From: Acinetobacter sp. SAAs474
Lineage (GTDB): Bacteria > Pseudomonadota > Gammaproteobacteria > Pseudomonadales > Moraxellaceae
NCBI RefSeq assembly: GCF_032823475.1
Contig: NZ_CP127915.1
Span: 2,170,001-2,234,000 of the forward strand
DNA: 64,000 bases
Direction of reading: 5' to 3'
This document shows, piece after piece, positions 29,791 to 38,717 of this stretch (its first letter is position 1; each line of letters begins with the position of its first letter). The notes beneath the pieces were generated by a model, which had not been told where the DNA came from, did no database searches, and saw only the letters and a list, made by a program, of their open reading frames with translations. The position numbers and the translations under genes were made by a program.

Positions 29791-30909
29791 ATGAGCATTC
29801 GTATTACAGGTACCGGGTTATATCATCCAAATGATGTTATTAGCAATGAGGAATTGGTTGAAAGTTTAAATGCTTATGTAGACCGTTATAATCAAGAAAA
29901 TGCTGATCAAATTGCAGCTGGTGAATTAGAGGAACGTCGAGGTTCTAGTGCTGACTTTATTGAGAAAGCATCTGGTGTTAAAAGAAGATATGTGGTTGAG
30001 AAAACTGGCATTCTAGATATTGATCGTTTGCGTCCAAATTTATATGAGCGTCCAAATGATGCGCTATCATTACAGGCTGAATGGGGAGTGATTGCGGCAA
30101 AGCAAGCAATGCTAAATGCCAAGGTAACTGCTGATGAAATTGATGTGGTGATATTGGCGTGTTCTAATTTACAGCGTGCATATCCGGCAGTAGCGATTGA
30201 AATTCAGTCGGCTTTGGGTATTCAGGGTTATGCTTATGATATGAACGTTGCGTGTTCTGCTGCTACATTCGGCCTGAAACAAGCCTATGACGCTATTTGT
30301 TCTGGTGCTCGTCGTGTATTGTTGGTCAATGTTGAAATTACTTCTGCACATACCGATTTTCGTTCGCGTGATTGTCATTTTATTTTCGGTGATGTTGCTA
30401 CGGCATCAATTATTGAGAATACGGAGACTAAAACAGGATTTGAGATAGTCGATATTGATCTGTTTACACAATTTTCAAATAATATTCGTAATAATTTCGG
30501 CTTCTTAAATTTAAGTGAAGTTGATGCTGATATTGATAATAATCGTTTTGCACAAGATGGGCGTAAAGTGTTTAAAGAGGTTTGCCCACTCGTCGCCAAA
30601 ATGATCCGTCAACAATTGCAGGATCATAAAATTGATCCAATTATTGTAAAACGCTATTGGTTACATCAGGCCAATGCCAGTATGAATGAATTGATTTTAA
30701 AATTAATTGTCGGTAAAGAGCATGCCCAACCTGAGCTAGTTCCGATTATTTTGGATGAATTTGCCAATACTTCTTCTGCTGGTGTGATGATTGCATTACA
30801 TCGTACGGCGCACGAGGTGAATGATGGTGAATATGGTGTTTTATGTTCATTTGGTGCGGGATATTCTGTAGGTTCAGTGCTCGTTAAAAAGAAAGTGTAT
30901 TCTGCTTAA
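29791..30909 (+). CDS. FabH-like beta-ketoacyl-ACP synthase III
   Basis: 372 residues from ATG 29791, preceded by AGAGGAAA; a longer frame starting inside hrpA adds 18 unrelated residues. The Cys-His-Asn triad is visible in [21 protein letters not shown] and [10 protein letters not shown]. It is about 50 residues longer than housekeeping FabH, with an insertion after the first helix ([20 protein letters not shown]). This type resembles Pseudomonas PA3286, which elongates medium-chain acyl-CoA from beta-oxidation with malonyl-ACP. It may therefore feed fatty-acid synthesis from acyl-CoA, though its substrate here is unknown. Confidence 0.82.
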   Translation: MSIRITGTGLYHPNDVISNEELVESLNAYVDRYNQENADQIAAGELEERRGSSADFIEKASGVKRRYVVEKTGILDIDRLRPNLYERPNDALSLQAEWGVIAAKQAMLNAKVTADEIDVVILACSNLQRAYPAVAIEIQSALGIQGYAYDMNVACSAATFGLKQAYDAICSGARRVLLVNVEITSAHTDFRSRDCHFIFGDVATASIIENTETKTGFEIVDIDLFTQFSNNIRNNFGFLNLSEVDADIDNNRFAQDGRKVFKEVCPLVAKMIRQQLQDHKIDPIIVKRYWLHQANASMNELILKLIVGKEHAQPELVPIILDEFANTSSAGVMIALHRTAHEVNDGEYGVLCSFGAGYSVGSVLVKKKVYSA

Positions 30910-30957
30910 GTAAAATAGTGTTATTTGATTTTAATCAGCATCTGCTTTTCTGTATAT

Positions 30958-30990
30958 AATGGTCAGTTTATGCTGACCATTTTTATAATT
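30958..30990 (+). terminator. Terminator of the condensing-enzyme gene
   Basis: AATGGTCAG, loop TTTATG, CTGACCATT, then TTTATAATTTTTT, about 50 bp after the stop. Confidence 0.75.
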
Positions 30991-31140
30991 TTTTAAACAA
31001 AACAGTATTTTATTGCTTGATCTATCAATAATTTATGTATTTTTAATGAATTAGATATGAAAAATAAATCTTAAAACTTTATGAATAGTAAAGCTTAGGT
31101 TAAGATGATGGATCGTTTATTATATTCATATTGAAGACCT

Positions 31141-32562
31141 ATGCAGCCATTTGTTCTATATAATTCAGAGCAACGTAAAAAAGTTGAATTTGTTCCACGT
31201 GTTGAGGGACATATTGATATGTATGTATGTGGTATGACAGTTTATGATTATTGTCATATCGGTCATGCTCGCGTTATGGTTGCATTTGACTATATTATTC
31301 GTTTTTTACGTAGCCAAGGTTGGCAAGTTAAATATGTGCGTAATATTACCGATATTGATGATAAAATTATCAAACGTGCACACGAAAATGGCGAAAGTAT
31401 TCAGGCTTTGACGGATCGCTTTATTCAGGCTATGAATGAGGATGCTAAAAATTTAGGATGTTTAGCACCAGATGAAGCACCACGTGCCACAGCATACATT
31501 ACACAAATGCAAGATATGATTCATCGTTTGGTTGATAATGGTGCCGCTTATCCTGCAACAAATGGTGATGTGTATTTTGCTGTTGAAAAATTTAACCAAT
31601 ATGGACGTCTTTCTGGACGTAAATTGGACGATATGCAAGCAGGTGCATCTGAGCGTGTTGATGTAGAGGTTGATAAAAAACATCCTTTTGACTTTGTACT
31701 ATGGAAACATGCAAAAGCACATGAACCATCATGGCATTCTCCTTGGGGGAATGGTCGTCCAGGTTGGCACATTGAATGCTCTGCAATGTCAACATGCTGT
31801 TTGGGTAATCATTTTGATATTCATGGTGGTGGTTCCGATTTAATGTTTCCCCATCATGAAAATGAAATTGCTCAAAGTGAAGCTGCAACTGGCGAACAAT
31901 ATGTTAACTATTGGATGCATGTTGGCTTTATTAATGTTGATGGTGAAAAAATGTCTAAATCTTTAGGTAATTTTTTTACTATTCGAGATGTGATGGAAAA
32001 ATTTCATCCTGAAGTCATTCGCTACTTTATCATCTCTTCTCATTACCGTAGTCCGGTCAATTTTTCTGATGTAGCATTAAAAGAAGCAAAAACGGCATTG
32101 ACTCGTTTTTATCATTCTTTTAAAGCCTACCAGCAACAATATGGTGAAACAACAGTCGAAACATTGGCGGAAAGTTTTGTGGCACGCTTTAATACAGCTA
32201 TGTGTGATGACTTTAATACTTCAGAAGCATTGGCCGTTTTATTTGATCTGAATAAAGAGTTAAATCGTGCAGTTAAAGAACAACAGTCTGAACAAGCTGT
32301 ATTGTATTATTCTACCCTGCGTCACTTGTTGGATATTGTAGCATTGGCTCAGTATAATGTTGATGAATTTTTAAAATCTGATATAGGGCAAAACGCGCTG
32401 GCATTATCTGAAACAGAAATTGAAGAGAAAATTGAGCAGCGTCAAATTGCAAAAAAAGCCAAAGATTTTACACGTGCTGATGAAATTCGTCATGAATTAT
32501 TGGATCAAGGTGTAATTTTAGAAGATACGCGTCAAGGAACATTGTGGCGACGTGCTGATTAA
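31141..32562 (+). CDS. cysS: Cysteinyl-tRNA synthetase
   Basis: 473 residues, close to the E. coli length of 461. Class I motifs are present: HIGH at residues 40-43 (CHIGHAR) and KMSKS near 269. The zinc site Cys/His are in [15 protein letters not shown] (Cys near 30), ECSAMS and [10 protein letters not shown]. The DALR anticodon-binding region follows at the C-terminus. It charges tRNA-Cys. The ATG follows ATTGAAGACCT, a modest ribosome-binding site. A tRNA-Gly gene starts 61 bp after the stop. Confidence 0.96.
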   Translation: MQPFVLYNSEQRKKVEFVPRVEGHIDMYVCGMTVYDYCHIGHARVMVAFDYIIRFLRSQGWQVKYVRNITDIDDKIIKRAHENGESIQALTDRFIQAMNEDAKNLGCLAPDEAPRATAYITQMQDMIHRLVDNGAAYPATNGDVYFAVEKFNQYGRLSGRKLDDMQAGASERVDVEVDKKHPFDFVLWKHAKAHEPSWHSPWGNGRPGWHIECSAMSTCCLGNHFDIHGGGSDLMFPHHENEIAQSEAATGEQYVNYWMHVGFINVDGEKMSKSLGNFFTIRDVMEKFHPEVIRYFIISSHYRSPVNFSDVALKEAKTALTRFYHSFKAYQQQYGETTVETLAESFVARFNTAMCDDFNTSEALAVLFDLNKELNRAVKEQQSEQAVLYYSTLRHLLDIVALAQYNVDEFLKSDIGQNALALSETEIEEKIEQRQIAKKAKDFTRADEIRHELLDQGVILEDTRQGTLWRRAD

Positions 32563-32585
32563 TTAAGCAAACATTCTGGCTTGTA

Positions 32586-32613
32586 TTGACAATTGTTGTA
32601 AAGCCTTTATAAT
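32586..32613 (+). promoter_or_regulatory. Promoter of the tRNA-Gly gene
   Basis: TTGACA (32586-32591) and TATAAT (32608-32613), both perfect hexamers with a 16-bp spacer, ending 10 bp before the tRNA. Confidence 0.85.
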
Positions 32614-32623
32614 TCGTGCCACT

Positions 32624-32699
<76 letters not shown>

Positions 32700-32706
32700 G
32701 AATTTT

Positions 32707-32742
32707 AAAAAACCTCAATCTTAATGATTGAGGTTTTTTTTT
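32707..32742 (+). terminator. Terminator of the tRNA-Gly gene
   Basis: AACCTCAATC (32711-32720), loop TTAAT, GATTGAGGTT (32726-32735), then a T run to 32742. The next 428 bp to the GMC gene hold no gene, only the palindromes listed separately. Confidence 0.9.
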
Positions 32743-33021
32743 ATTGTTTTTATCTTAACTGTTTTCTGATTAATTTTAAATCGCTTAATCAAGCATAATA
32801 TTAAACATATCATTTAAATTGTGATGATTGATTTAGCGATGAGCAATAGCGATTTCGCCATGATAGCATGCTGCTTATTCATGATTTCAATTTATCATTT
32901 GAGCTTAAGGATGGTACTGGAATGATTGCTAATCTTATATCTACTTGACATGTTATATTTTAGTATAATATTAACAGCTAAATTGAATTAAAATAAAAAT
33001 ATAAAAAATTGGGTATAACTA

Positions 33022-33044
33022 AATAGTTAATATATTTAATAAAA
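33022..33044. promoter_or_regulatory. Imperfect second copy of the TTAATATATT-AA operator motif
   Basis: AGTTAATATATTTAATA around 33025-33041 repeats the left arm and core of the palindromes at 33088-33111 and 36306-36337 with one extra base on the right. It lies about 50 bp upstream of the first of them. Confidence 0.35.
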
Positions 33045-33087
33045 TTTATTTACGTATAAAAAATGTTGCGATAATCATATTTTTCAT

Positions 33088-33111
33088 ATTTAATTAATAT
33101 ATTAATTAAAT
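33088..33111. promoter_or_regulatory. Perfect 24-bp palindrome before the GMC/ALDH operon
   Basis: The 24 bases are fully self-complementary with core TTAATATATTAA. They lie 60 bp before the GMC dehydrogenase start codon. The same core is in a 32-bp palindrome before the MFS gene. This arrangement is typical of a dimeric repressor or activator site. No regulator gene is next to it, so the regulator must be encoded elsewhere. Confidence 0.6.
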
Positions 33112-33170
33112 GTAAATAGATTCATGATTTAAGTTTTTACAAACTTGGCAGCCTCTAAGAGAGTTTTAAT

Positions 33171-34772
33171 ATGGAAGTTAAAGAGTATGATTATATTATT
33201 TGTGGTGCAGGTTCAGCAGGGTGTGTAATTGCAACACGTTTGCTTGAGCAGGGTAAAGGCAGTGTGTTATTGCTTGAGGCTGGAGGAGATGATCAGGCAC
33301 TATGTATTAAAATGCCAGCAGGACTTTCTGAAGCTATTCCAACAAAAACATGGGATTATACCACTGAGCCAGATCCAAACACGCATAATAGAAGAATGAC
33401 ATGTGCGCAGGGTAAGGTATTGGGCGGTAGTAGCTCTGTCAATGGTATGATTTATTTGCGAGGACATCGTGAAGATTATGATGAATGGGCAACTCATTAT
33501 GGATGTACTGGTTGGAGTTTTGATGATCTTCTACCATATTTTAAAAAATCTGAAGCAAATGAAAGTCTAGCAGGGCCATATCATGGTACTAATGGCTTAT
33601 TGAGTGTGAGTGAAAATCGTTTTAGACATCCGTTAAGTATGGCATTTATACGCGCAGGTCAGGAACTCGGCCTGCCTTATGTAACGGATTTTAATGCGGC
33701 TCATCAGCAAGGTGTAGGATTTTTTCAAACCACAACTAAAGATGGTGCTCGTGCCAGTGTTTCAGCAACATTTTTGCAATCTGTACGCCAAAATCCAAAT
33801 TTAGAGCTTAAATTAAATGCTGTAGTACAAAAAATTAATTTTGAGAATCATGTGGCTACATCTATTGATTGTGAAATTAATGCTCAGCAGTATCAATTTA
33901 AGGCACGAAAACAGATTGTATTGTCTGCGGGTTCAATTGGTACACCTAAAATTTTGATGTTATCGGGTATTGGACCAAGAGCACATCTTGAATCTTTGAA
34001 TATTCCAGTAATTACCGATTTACCTGTGGGGAAAAACTATCAAGATCATCTCCATGTGTCATTAAATGCACAAACCAAAGCACCTATTTCACTGTACGGT
34101 CAAGATCAGGGCATGACCAAAATTAAAAATGGCATACAGTGGTTATTAACCCGAACAGGTGTCGTCAGTTCAAATATTTTAGAAGGTGGTGCATTCTTAG
34201 ATAGTAATGGTGAAGGACGCCCTGATGTACAGGCTCATTTTTTGCCAGGACTGGATACTTGGGATGATCCAGATGGTATTGGGCGAGGGCGTACGCATGG
34301 CATTACTCTTAAAAATTGTTTACTGAGACCAAAATCACGTGGTGAAATTTTATTAAATAGTCGTGATCCAAAAGATAAACTTAAAATTATGGGTAACCTA
34401 CTTTCACATCCAGATGATGTGAAAGGAATGATTCGTGCAACCCGATTTGGTTTAGATCTACTTGCTATGCCATCGTTAAAAGATCAATTAACGGAGATAT
34501 TTTCACCTAAAGTCGAAATACATGACGATGAAACTGCTTTAGAGGAGTTTGTCCGTTCGAGTTGTCGGACCACATTCCATCCTGTGGGCACGTGTCGAAT
34601 GGGGACAATGACTGAAAACTCTGTGGTGAACCTGTCATTACAAGTACATGGGGTTCAGCGCTTATCTGTTATAGATTGTTCAGTATTTCCATGTCTACCA
34701 AGCGGTAATACCAATGCACCTACGATTGCTGTTGCAGAAAAAGGTGTGGATATACTGATTCAATCGACTTAA
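33171..34772 (+). CDS. GMC-family FAD-dependent alcohol dehydrogenase (choline dehydrogenase-like)
   Basis: 533 residues. FAD motif GAGSAGCVIA at residues 11-20; GMC signature 1 QGKVLGGSSSVNGMIYLRG (starting near residue 80); signature 2 SAGSIGTPKILMLSGIG. The catalytic His and Asn are in FHPVGTCRMG and SGNTNAPTIAV. The family oxidises primary alcohols to aldehydes with FAD. BetA-like similarity does not prove choline as substrate; alkanols, benzyl-type alcohols or polyols are equally possible. The aldehyde dehydrogenase 31 bp downstream would oxidise the product. AAGAGAG stands before the ATG. Confidence 0.88.
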   Translation: MEVKEYDYIICGAGSAGCVIATRLLEQGKGSVLLLEAGGDDQALCIKMPAGLSEAIPTKTWDYTTEPDPNTHNRRMTCAQGKVLGGSSSVNGMIYLRGHREDYDEWATHYGCTGWSFDDLLPYFKKSEANESLAGPYHGTNGLLSVSENRFRHPLSMAFIRAGQELGLPYVTDFNAAHQQGVGFFQTTTKDGARASVSATFLQSVRQNPNLELKLNAVVQKINFENHVATSIDCEINAQQYQFKARKQIVLSAGSIGTPKILMLSGIGPRAHLESLNIPVITDLPVGKNYQDHLHVSLNAQTKAPISLYGQDQGMTKIKNGIQWLLTRTGVVSSNILEGGAFLDSNGEGRPDVQAHFLPGLDTWDDPDGIGRGRTHGITLKNCLLRPKSRGEILLNSRDPKDKLKIMGNLLSHPDDVKGMIRATRFGLDLLAMPSLKDQLTEIFSPKVEIHDDETALEEFVRSSCRTTFHPVGTCRMGTMTENSVVNLSLQVHGVQRLSVIDCSVFPCLPSGNTNAPTIAVAEKGVDILIQST

Positions 34773-34803
34773 AACGATACCATTAAATAAAAAGGATGTT
34801 TAA

Positions 34804-36216
34804 ATGAATTATATGCTAATCAATGGTCATCATGTTCAAGGTCAAGGGAACATATTCAATGTGATTAATCCAGCCGATGAGTCCATCATAACGCAACTCA
34901 ATGGAGCAACAACAACACAAGTCGATGATGCGATTCAAGCTGCAGCAACAGCATTTCAGCAATGGAAAAAATATACTGATACAGAAGTTAATATGCTCTT
35001 CAGTCAGATTGTTGCTGATTTAATGTTACAAAAAGATGAGATTGCTCAATTAATTAGTCTAGAACAAGGTAAGCCTCTTGCCTTAGCACATACTGAAGTG
35101 ATGGGAGGAATTGCCTGGATAGAAAGTATTCAAGCGCTACAGATTCCAGTTCAAGTGATGATTGAGGGTGAAAAAACAATTGAAATTCATCATCGTCCAT
35201 TGGGGGTTGTAGCTTCAATCACACCTTGGAATTGGCCATTTATGATTGCTGTATGGCAAATTTTTCCAGCGTTAAAAGCAAAAAATTGTGTTGTAAATAA
35301 ACCCTCAGAATATACACCATTAAGTACACTCAAACTGGTTGAAATTATCAATCGTCATTTACCTCGTGGCGTATGTAATCTGGTGTTGGGTCATGGCGAT
35401 ATTGGACAATATCTGAGTGAACATCCACAAATTTCTAAGATCACATTTACGGGTTCTACCCGCACTGGACAAAGTATTTTATCGCATGCAGTGGGCTCAT
35501 TAAAAAGTGTTGTGTTAGAGCTTGGTGGAAACGATGCTGGTATTGTGCTGGATGATATTGAAAATCTGGATGATGTCGCACAAAAAATATTTGGTTCTGC
35601 GTTTTTAAATTGTGGACAAACTTGTGCCGCTTTAAAAAGACTTTATGTTCATTGCAATATTTACGATGCCCTTGCTGAAAAACTGGCTCAAATTGCGGAT
35701 GCACAAGTAGTCGGTAATGGTCTAAATGCCGCAACACAGATTGGTCCATTACAGAATAAACAACAATATCTCAAAGTCAAAGAACTGATTGCCGATGCCG
35801 TAGCTCATGGTGCTCAAGTGAGAACGACAAGTTCAATACAACCAGAACAAGGCTATTATATTCGTCCAACAATTATGACCAATCTACAAGAAGGCGTACG
35901 TTTGGTGGACGAAGAACAATTTGGTCCAGTATTACCATTGATTAAATTTAAGGATATCAATGAAGTAATTGTGCGAGCGAATAATACTGAATTTGGTTTA
36001 GGAGGATCAGTTTGGTCATCAGATCTTGAACAAGCACGACAGCTTGCAAGTCAAATTGAAGCAGGTACGGTTTGGATTAATAGTCACTCTGATTTATCAC
36101 CATCTGCAGTATTTGGTGGATGGAAGATGTCAGGTCAAGGTTATTCTTTTGCTTTAGAGGGATTACTGTTGTTTACCCAGCAACAGGCGATACATATTCA
36201 TCAGGCAGCTGAATAA
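34804..36216 (+). CDS. NAD(P)-dependent aldehyde dehydrogenase
   Basis: 470 residues of the ALDH superfamily. TPWNWPF is the nucleotide-binding start, FTGSTRTGQ the Rossmann turn, LELGGNDAG holds the general-base Glu (near 239), and NCGQTC the catalytic Cys (near 273). FGPVLPL and a C-terminal FGGWKMSGQG follow. It is closest in pattern to succinate-semialdehyde/aromatic-aldehyde dehydrogenases (NPADE opening, EQGKPL). It likely converts the aldehyde made by the upstream GMC enzyme to an acid. AAGGATG lies before the ATG. The pair forms an operon. Confidence 0.88.
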   Translation: MNYMLINGHHVQGQGNIFNVINPADESIITQLNGATTTQVDDAIQAAATAFQQWKKYTDTEVNMLFSQIVADLMLQKDEIAQLISLEQGKPLALAHTEVMGGIAWIESIQALQIPVQVMIEGEKTIEIHHRPLGVVASITPWNWPFMIAVWQIFPALKAKNCVVNKPSEYTPLSTLKLVEIINRHLPRGVCNLVLGHGDIGQYLSEHPQISKITFTGSTRTGQSILSHAVGSLKSVVLELGGNDAGIVLDDIENLDDVAQKIFGSAFLNCGQTCAALKRLYVHCNIYDALAEKLAQIADAQVVGNGLNAATQIGPLQNKQQYLKVKELIADAVAHGAQVRTTSSIQPEQGYYIRPTIMTNLQEGVRLVDEEQFGPVLPLIKFKDINEVIVRANNTEFGLGGSVWSSDLEQARQLASQIEAGTVWINSHSDLSPSAVFGGWKMSGQGYSFALEGLLLFTQQQAIHIHQAAE

Positions 36217-36305
36217 GAAAAATAACAACATGCGTCAGATTATTCTATCTTCAGGATGATCTGATGTTTTTATATTTTAGTTTATTTTTTCATTCATGAT
36301 TTTTT

Positions 36306-36337
36306 ACACAATTAGTTAATATATTAACTAATTGTGT
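36306..36337. promoter_or_regulatory. Perfect 32-bp palindrome before the MFS transporter gene
   Basis: The 32 bases are fully self-complementary, with the core TTAATATATTAA also found at 33088-33111 and with arms ACACAATTAG and CTAATTGTGT. It lies 65 bp before the MFS start and 90 bp after the aldehyde dehydrogenase stop. Operator rather than terminator: no U-tract follows (TTCGTG) and the stem is AT-rich. Confidence 0.6.
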
Positions 36338-36402
36338 GTTCGTGTGTCAAAAGCTAGAGCTTAAATGTGTGGCTTAATTGCCCAGATAAATGGAGTTACA
36401 AC

Positions 36403-37581
36403 ATGATACGTAATAATATTTATGATTCAAAAATGCATCTTTTTGCAATCTTTATTTTTTCAGCCATTACACCGTTGGTTTTAATGGCAGCGCCAGTGCT
36501 TGCTCAACAATTGGCAAAACAATGGTTATTAACTCCATCGCAAGTAGGATTATTTTTCTTTATAGAATTAGGTTTTATGAGCTGTGCAACATTACCTGGC
36601 TTTATTTGGACCAAGAAAATTAATTTCCAAAAAGCAGCTCAGTATTTTGCAATATTATTTTTTATTGGAAATTTATTATCTATTCTGGCAACCAGTTTTG
36701 AAATGTTGTTGATTGGTCGTGCGATCTCGGCATTAGGAGGTGGTTCATTAATGATTGTTACCATTACCAGCTGTTCTTATACCAAAAATCCTGATCGCGC
36801 ATATAGCTACTGGATGCTTGGTCAAGTCATGCTCGGTGCAATTGCATTGTACTGTTTTCCACAATTATTTAATTACTGGGGTCTAAACACTTGTTTTATC
36901 GTGATGTTAGTTGCGATTGTATTGGCATTTCCATTGCATAAATATTTTGCTAATTATCTGGTTGAGAAGAAAATAGCCGTTCAGGTATCCGTCGCTAAAA
37001 AATCTGGATTAGGAATATTCGCGATTATTGCGACTTTACTTTTTTATGGTGCAATTGGGGGAGTATGGACGTTTATGAGCAGTATTGGGGAGCATGCCAA
37101 TATTGATAGTCATATGATTAATTCAGTCCTTGCTATTTCAACTTTGATCGGTATTTCAGGAAGTTTTATTGCGACTTTTGTGAGTGGACGAATCAATCGT
37201 TTATATCTAATTTTAGTTGGTTATGGATTATTTTTTCTTTCTTTATGCTTACTTCTAGATAATATTTCCAAAATATTTTTAGTGGTTTCAATTTTATTAT
37301 TTAAATTTACATGGATGTTTTCTGCACCTTTTGTTTTAGCAACTGTAGCCAGTCTGGATCAAAGTGGAAAATTGATTAATTTTACCAATCTAGTAATCGG
37401 TGGTGGTTTGGCATTTGGTCCGATGCTTGCTGGTCAGCTTATTGAAAATACTGGCAATTATCATATGCTTATTCTATATACCTTGATGGTTTTTTTATGT
37501 TCTTTCATCATTGTTTTTTATTGCAATATGCAAAAACAGCAACGTGAGCAAGCTGTAGTCGTTAAAAATATTAAAGTTTAA
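36403..37581 (+). CDS. Major facilitator superfamily transporter
   Basis: 392 residues with about twelve hydrophobic segments. The start ATG 36403 has GGAG 8 bases upstream; the longer ATG at 36367 adds 12 residues without hydrophobic character. The N-terminal half has LLIGRAISALGGGS in the second to third membrane-helix region, a common MFS feature. The pattern is weak for any one subfamily. Context beside oxidising enzymes and an outer-membrane channel suggests uptake of their substrate, but export cannot be excluded. Confidence 0.82.
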   Translation: MIRNNIYDSKMHLFAIFIFSAITPLVLMAAPVLAQQLAKQWLLTPSQVGLFFFIELGFMSCATLPGFIWTKKINFQKAAQYFAILFFIGNLLSILATSFEMLLIGRAISALGGGSLMIVTITSCSYTKNPDRAYSYWMLGQVMLGAIALYCFPQLFNYWGLNTCFIVMLVAIVLAFPLHKYFANYLVEKKIAVQVSVAKKSGLGIFAIIATLLFYGAIGGVWTFMSSIGEHANIDSHMINSVLAISTLIGISGSFIATFVSGRINRLYLILVGYGLFFLSLCLLLDNISKIFLVVSILLFKFTWMFSAPFVLATVASLDQSGKLINFTNLVIGGGLAFGPMLAGQLIENTGNYHMLILYTLMVFLCSFIIVFYCNMQKQQREQAVVVKNIKV

Positions 37582-37664
37582 ATCTTAATTCATTCAATTT
37601 ATTCAAGCAGGATTATATTGGAATAATCTTGATATTTATCATGTCATAAAATGGATAACGTAAT

Positions 37665-38537
37665 ATGGAAATTCGCTATAACCATATATTTTTCACACTG
37701 CTTTTTATCTTATTTTCAGTTCCTACTCATGCTGTGGATGTGGATGCAAAAGATTACTTGCCTGCACCTGATGGTACCACAGTATTTTTATTTTATGGTC
37801 AATATGCACAGCGTAATGCACTTTATCAAGGTAATCAAAAAGTTGATGGTAATGTAAAATTAGAATCTATGGTTGGATTATTCCGTTTTGTGCAGTTTAC
37901 TCAATTTAAGGGTTATGTCATGGAACCACAGATTATTATCCCCGTGGGGAGATTAAAAGCATCCCAAGATATCTCTGATTTAGGCACATCATCTGGAGTA
38001 TTGGGTGATATTATGTTGGCAAATACCATTTTATTTTTCAATGATCCACTCAAAGGTCGTGTATGGGGGATAACGCCGTTTTTAACAATTCCTACTGGAA
38101 ACTATCATTCAGAGGATGCACTTAATATGGGTGAAAATCGTTATAAACTGACTTTACAAACTGGTTTTGTCAATAAATTTACTGAGAAATTAGGTACTGA
38201 TTTAACAGCAGATGTCACTTTTTATGGTAAAAATGACGATTATGCTGAACATCAAACTTTAAAGCAAAATCCCGGTTATCAATTACAAGCAGATTTATTT
38301 TATCAAGTCCATCATGATTATGATTTAAGGGCTGGTATTTCTTATTTTAATGGTGGCAAAGTTAAGCTAGATGATGTGACAACAGATGCTGCACAACAAA
38401 CTAAATTTTGGTTAGGGACACAAATTAATTTTAATCCTCGCTCTTCTATTATTTTAACCTTAGGCCGTGATATTAAAGTTGAGAATACCTTTAAAGAAAA
38501 TGCACGATTTAATTTACGTTATCTATATGCATTTTAA
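37665..38537 (+). CDS. Outer-membrane channel-like protein (MetA-pathway phenol degradation family)
   Basis: 290 residues with a signal peptide (HIFFTLLFILFSVPTHA, cleaved before VDVD). The mature protein alternates hydrophobic and polar residues in beta-strands and ends in aromatic F (NLRYLYAF), as outer-membrane barrels do. LPAPDGTTVFLFYGQYA at the start is typical of the Phenol_MetA_deg family, whose genes sit with aromatic or aliphatic catabolic operons. It follows the MFS gene by 83 bp, presumably co-transcribed, and would let the substrate cross the outer membrane. Confidence 0.8.
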   Translation: MEIRYNHIFFTLLFILFSVPTHAVDVDAKDYLPAPDGTTVFLFYGQYAQRNALYQGNQKVDGNVKLESMVGLFRFVQFTQFKGYVMEPQIIIPVGRLKASQDISDLGTSSGVLGDIMLANTILFFNDPLKGRVWGITPFLTIPTGNYHSEDALNMGENRYKLTLQTGFVNKFTEKLGTDLTADVTFYGKNDDYAEHQTLKQNPGYQLQADLFYQVHHDYDLRAGISYFNGGKVKLDDVTTDAAQQTKFWLGTQINFNPRSSIILTLGRDIKVENTFKENARFNLRYLYAF

Positions 38538-38643
38538 TTTTTAATTAATTGCTGAGCTGACGTTATTTTATCGATCATCAATCTTGATCTACTATTAAAT
38601 AGAATAGCCATTATTGTGCGTTTATTTGGCATAATTTTGGATT

Positions 38644-38689
38644 GTTCAATCGATCTCGCACATGTATGCTGTAGCGAGATCGATTGAAC
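38644..38689. repeat. Long perfect hairpin between convergent genes
   Basis: A 16-bp stem (GTTCAATCGATCTCGC at 38644-38659, complement at 38674-38689) with a 14-base loop. There is no T run on either side. It may act as a transcript-end or RNase-protected structure, or be a mobile repeat; I saw no second copy in the window. Confidence 0.6.
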
Positions 38690-38717
38690 CATAACGACAA
38701 GCGTATTGTGTTATCTA

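Noticed and set aside
33171..36216. Calling the GMC and ALDH genes betA and betB
   Set aside because: No betT or betI gene nearby, both proteins are shorter than the bet enzymes, and the neighbours suggest another substrate.
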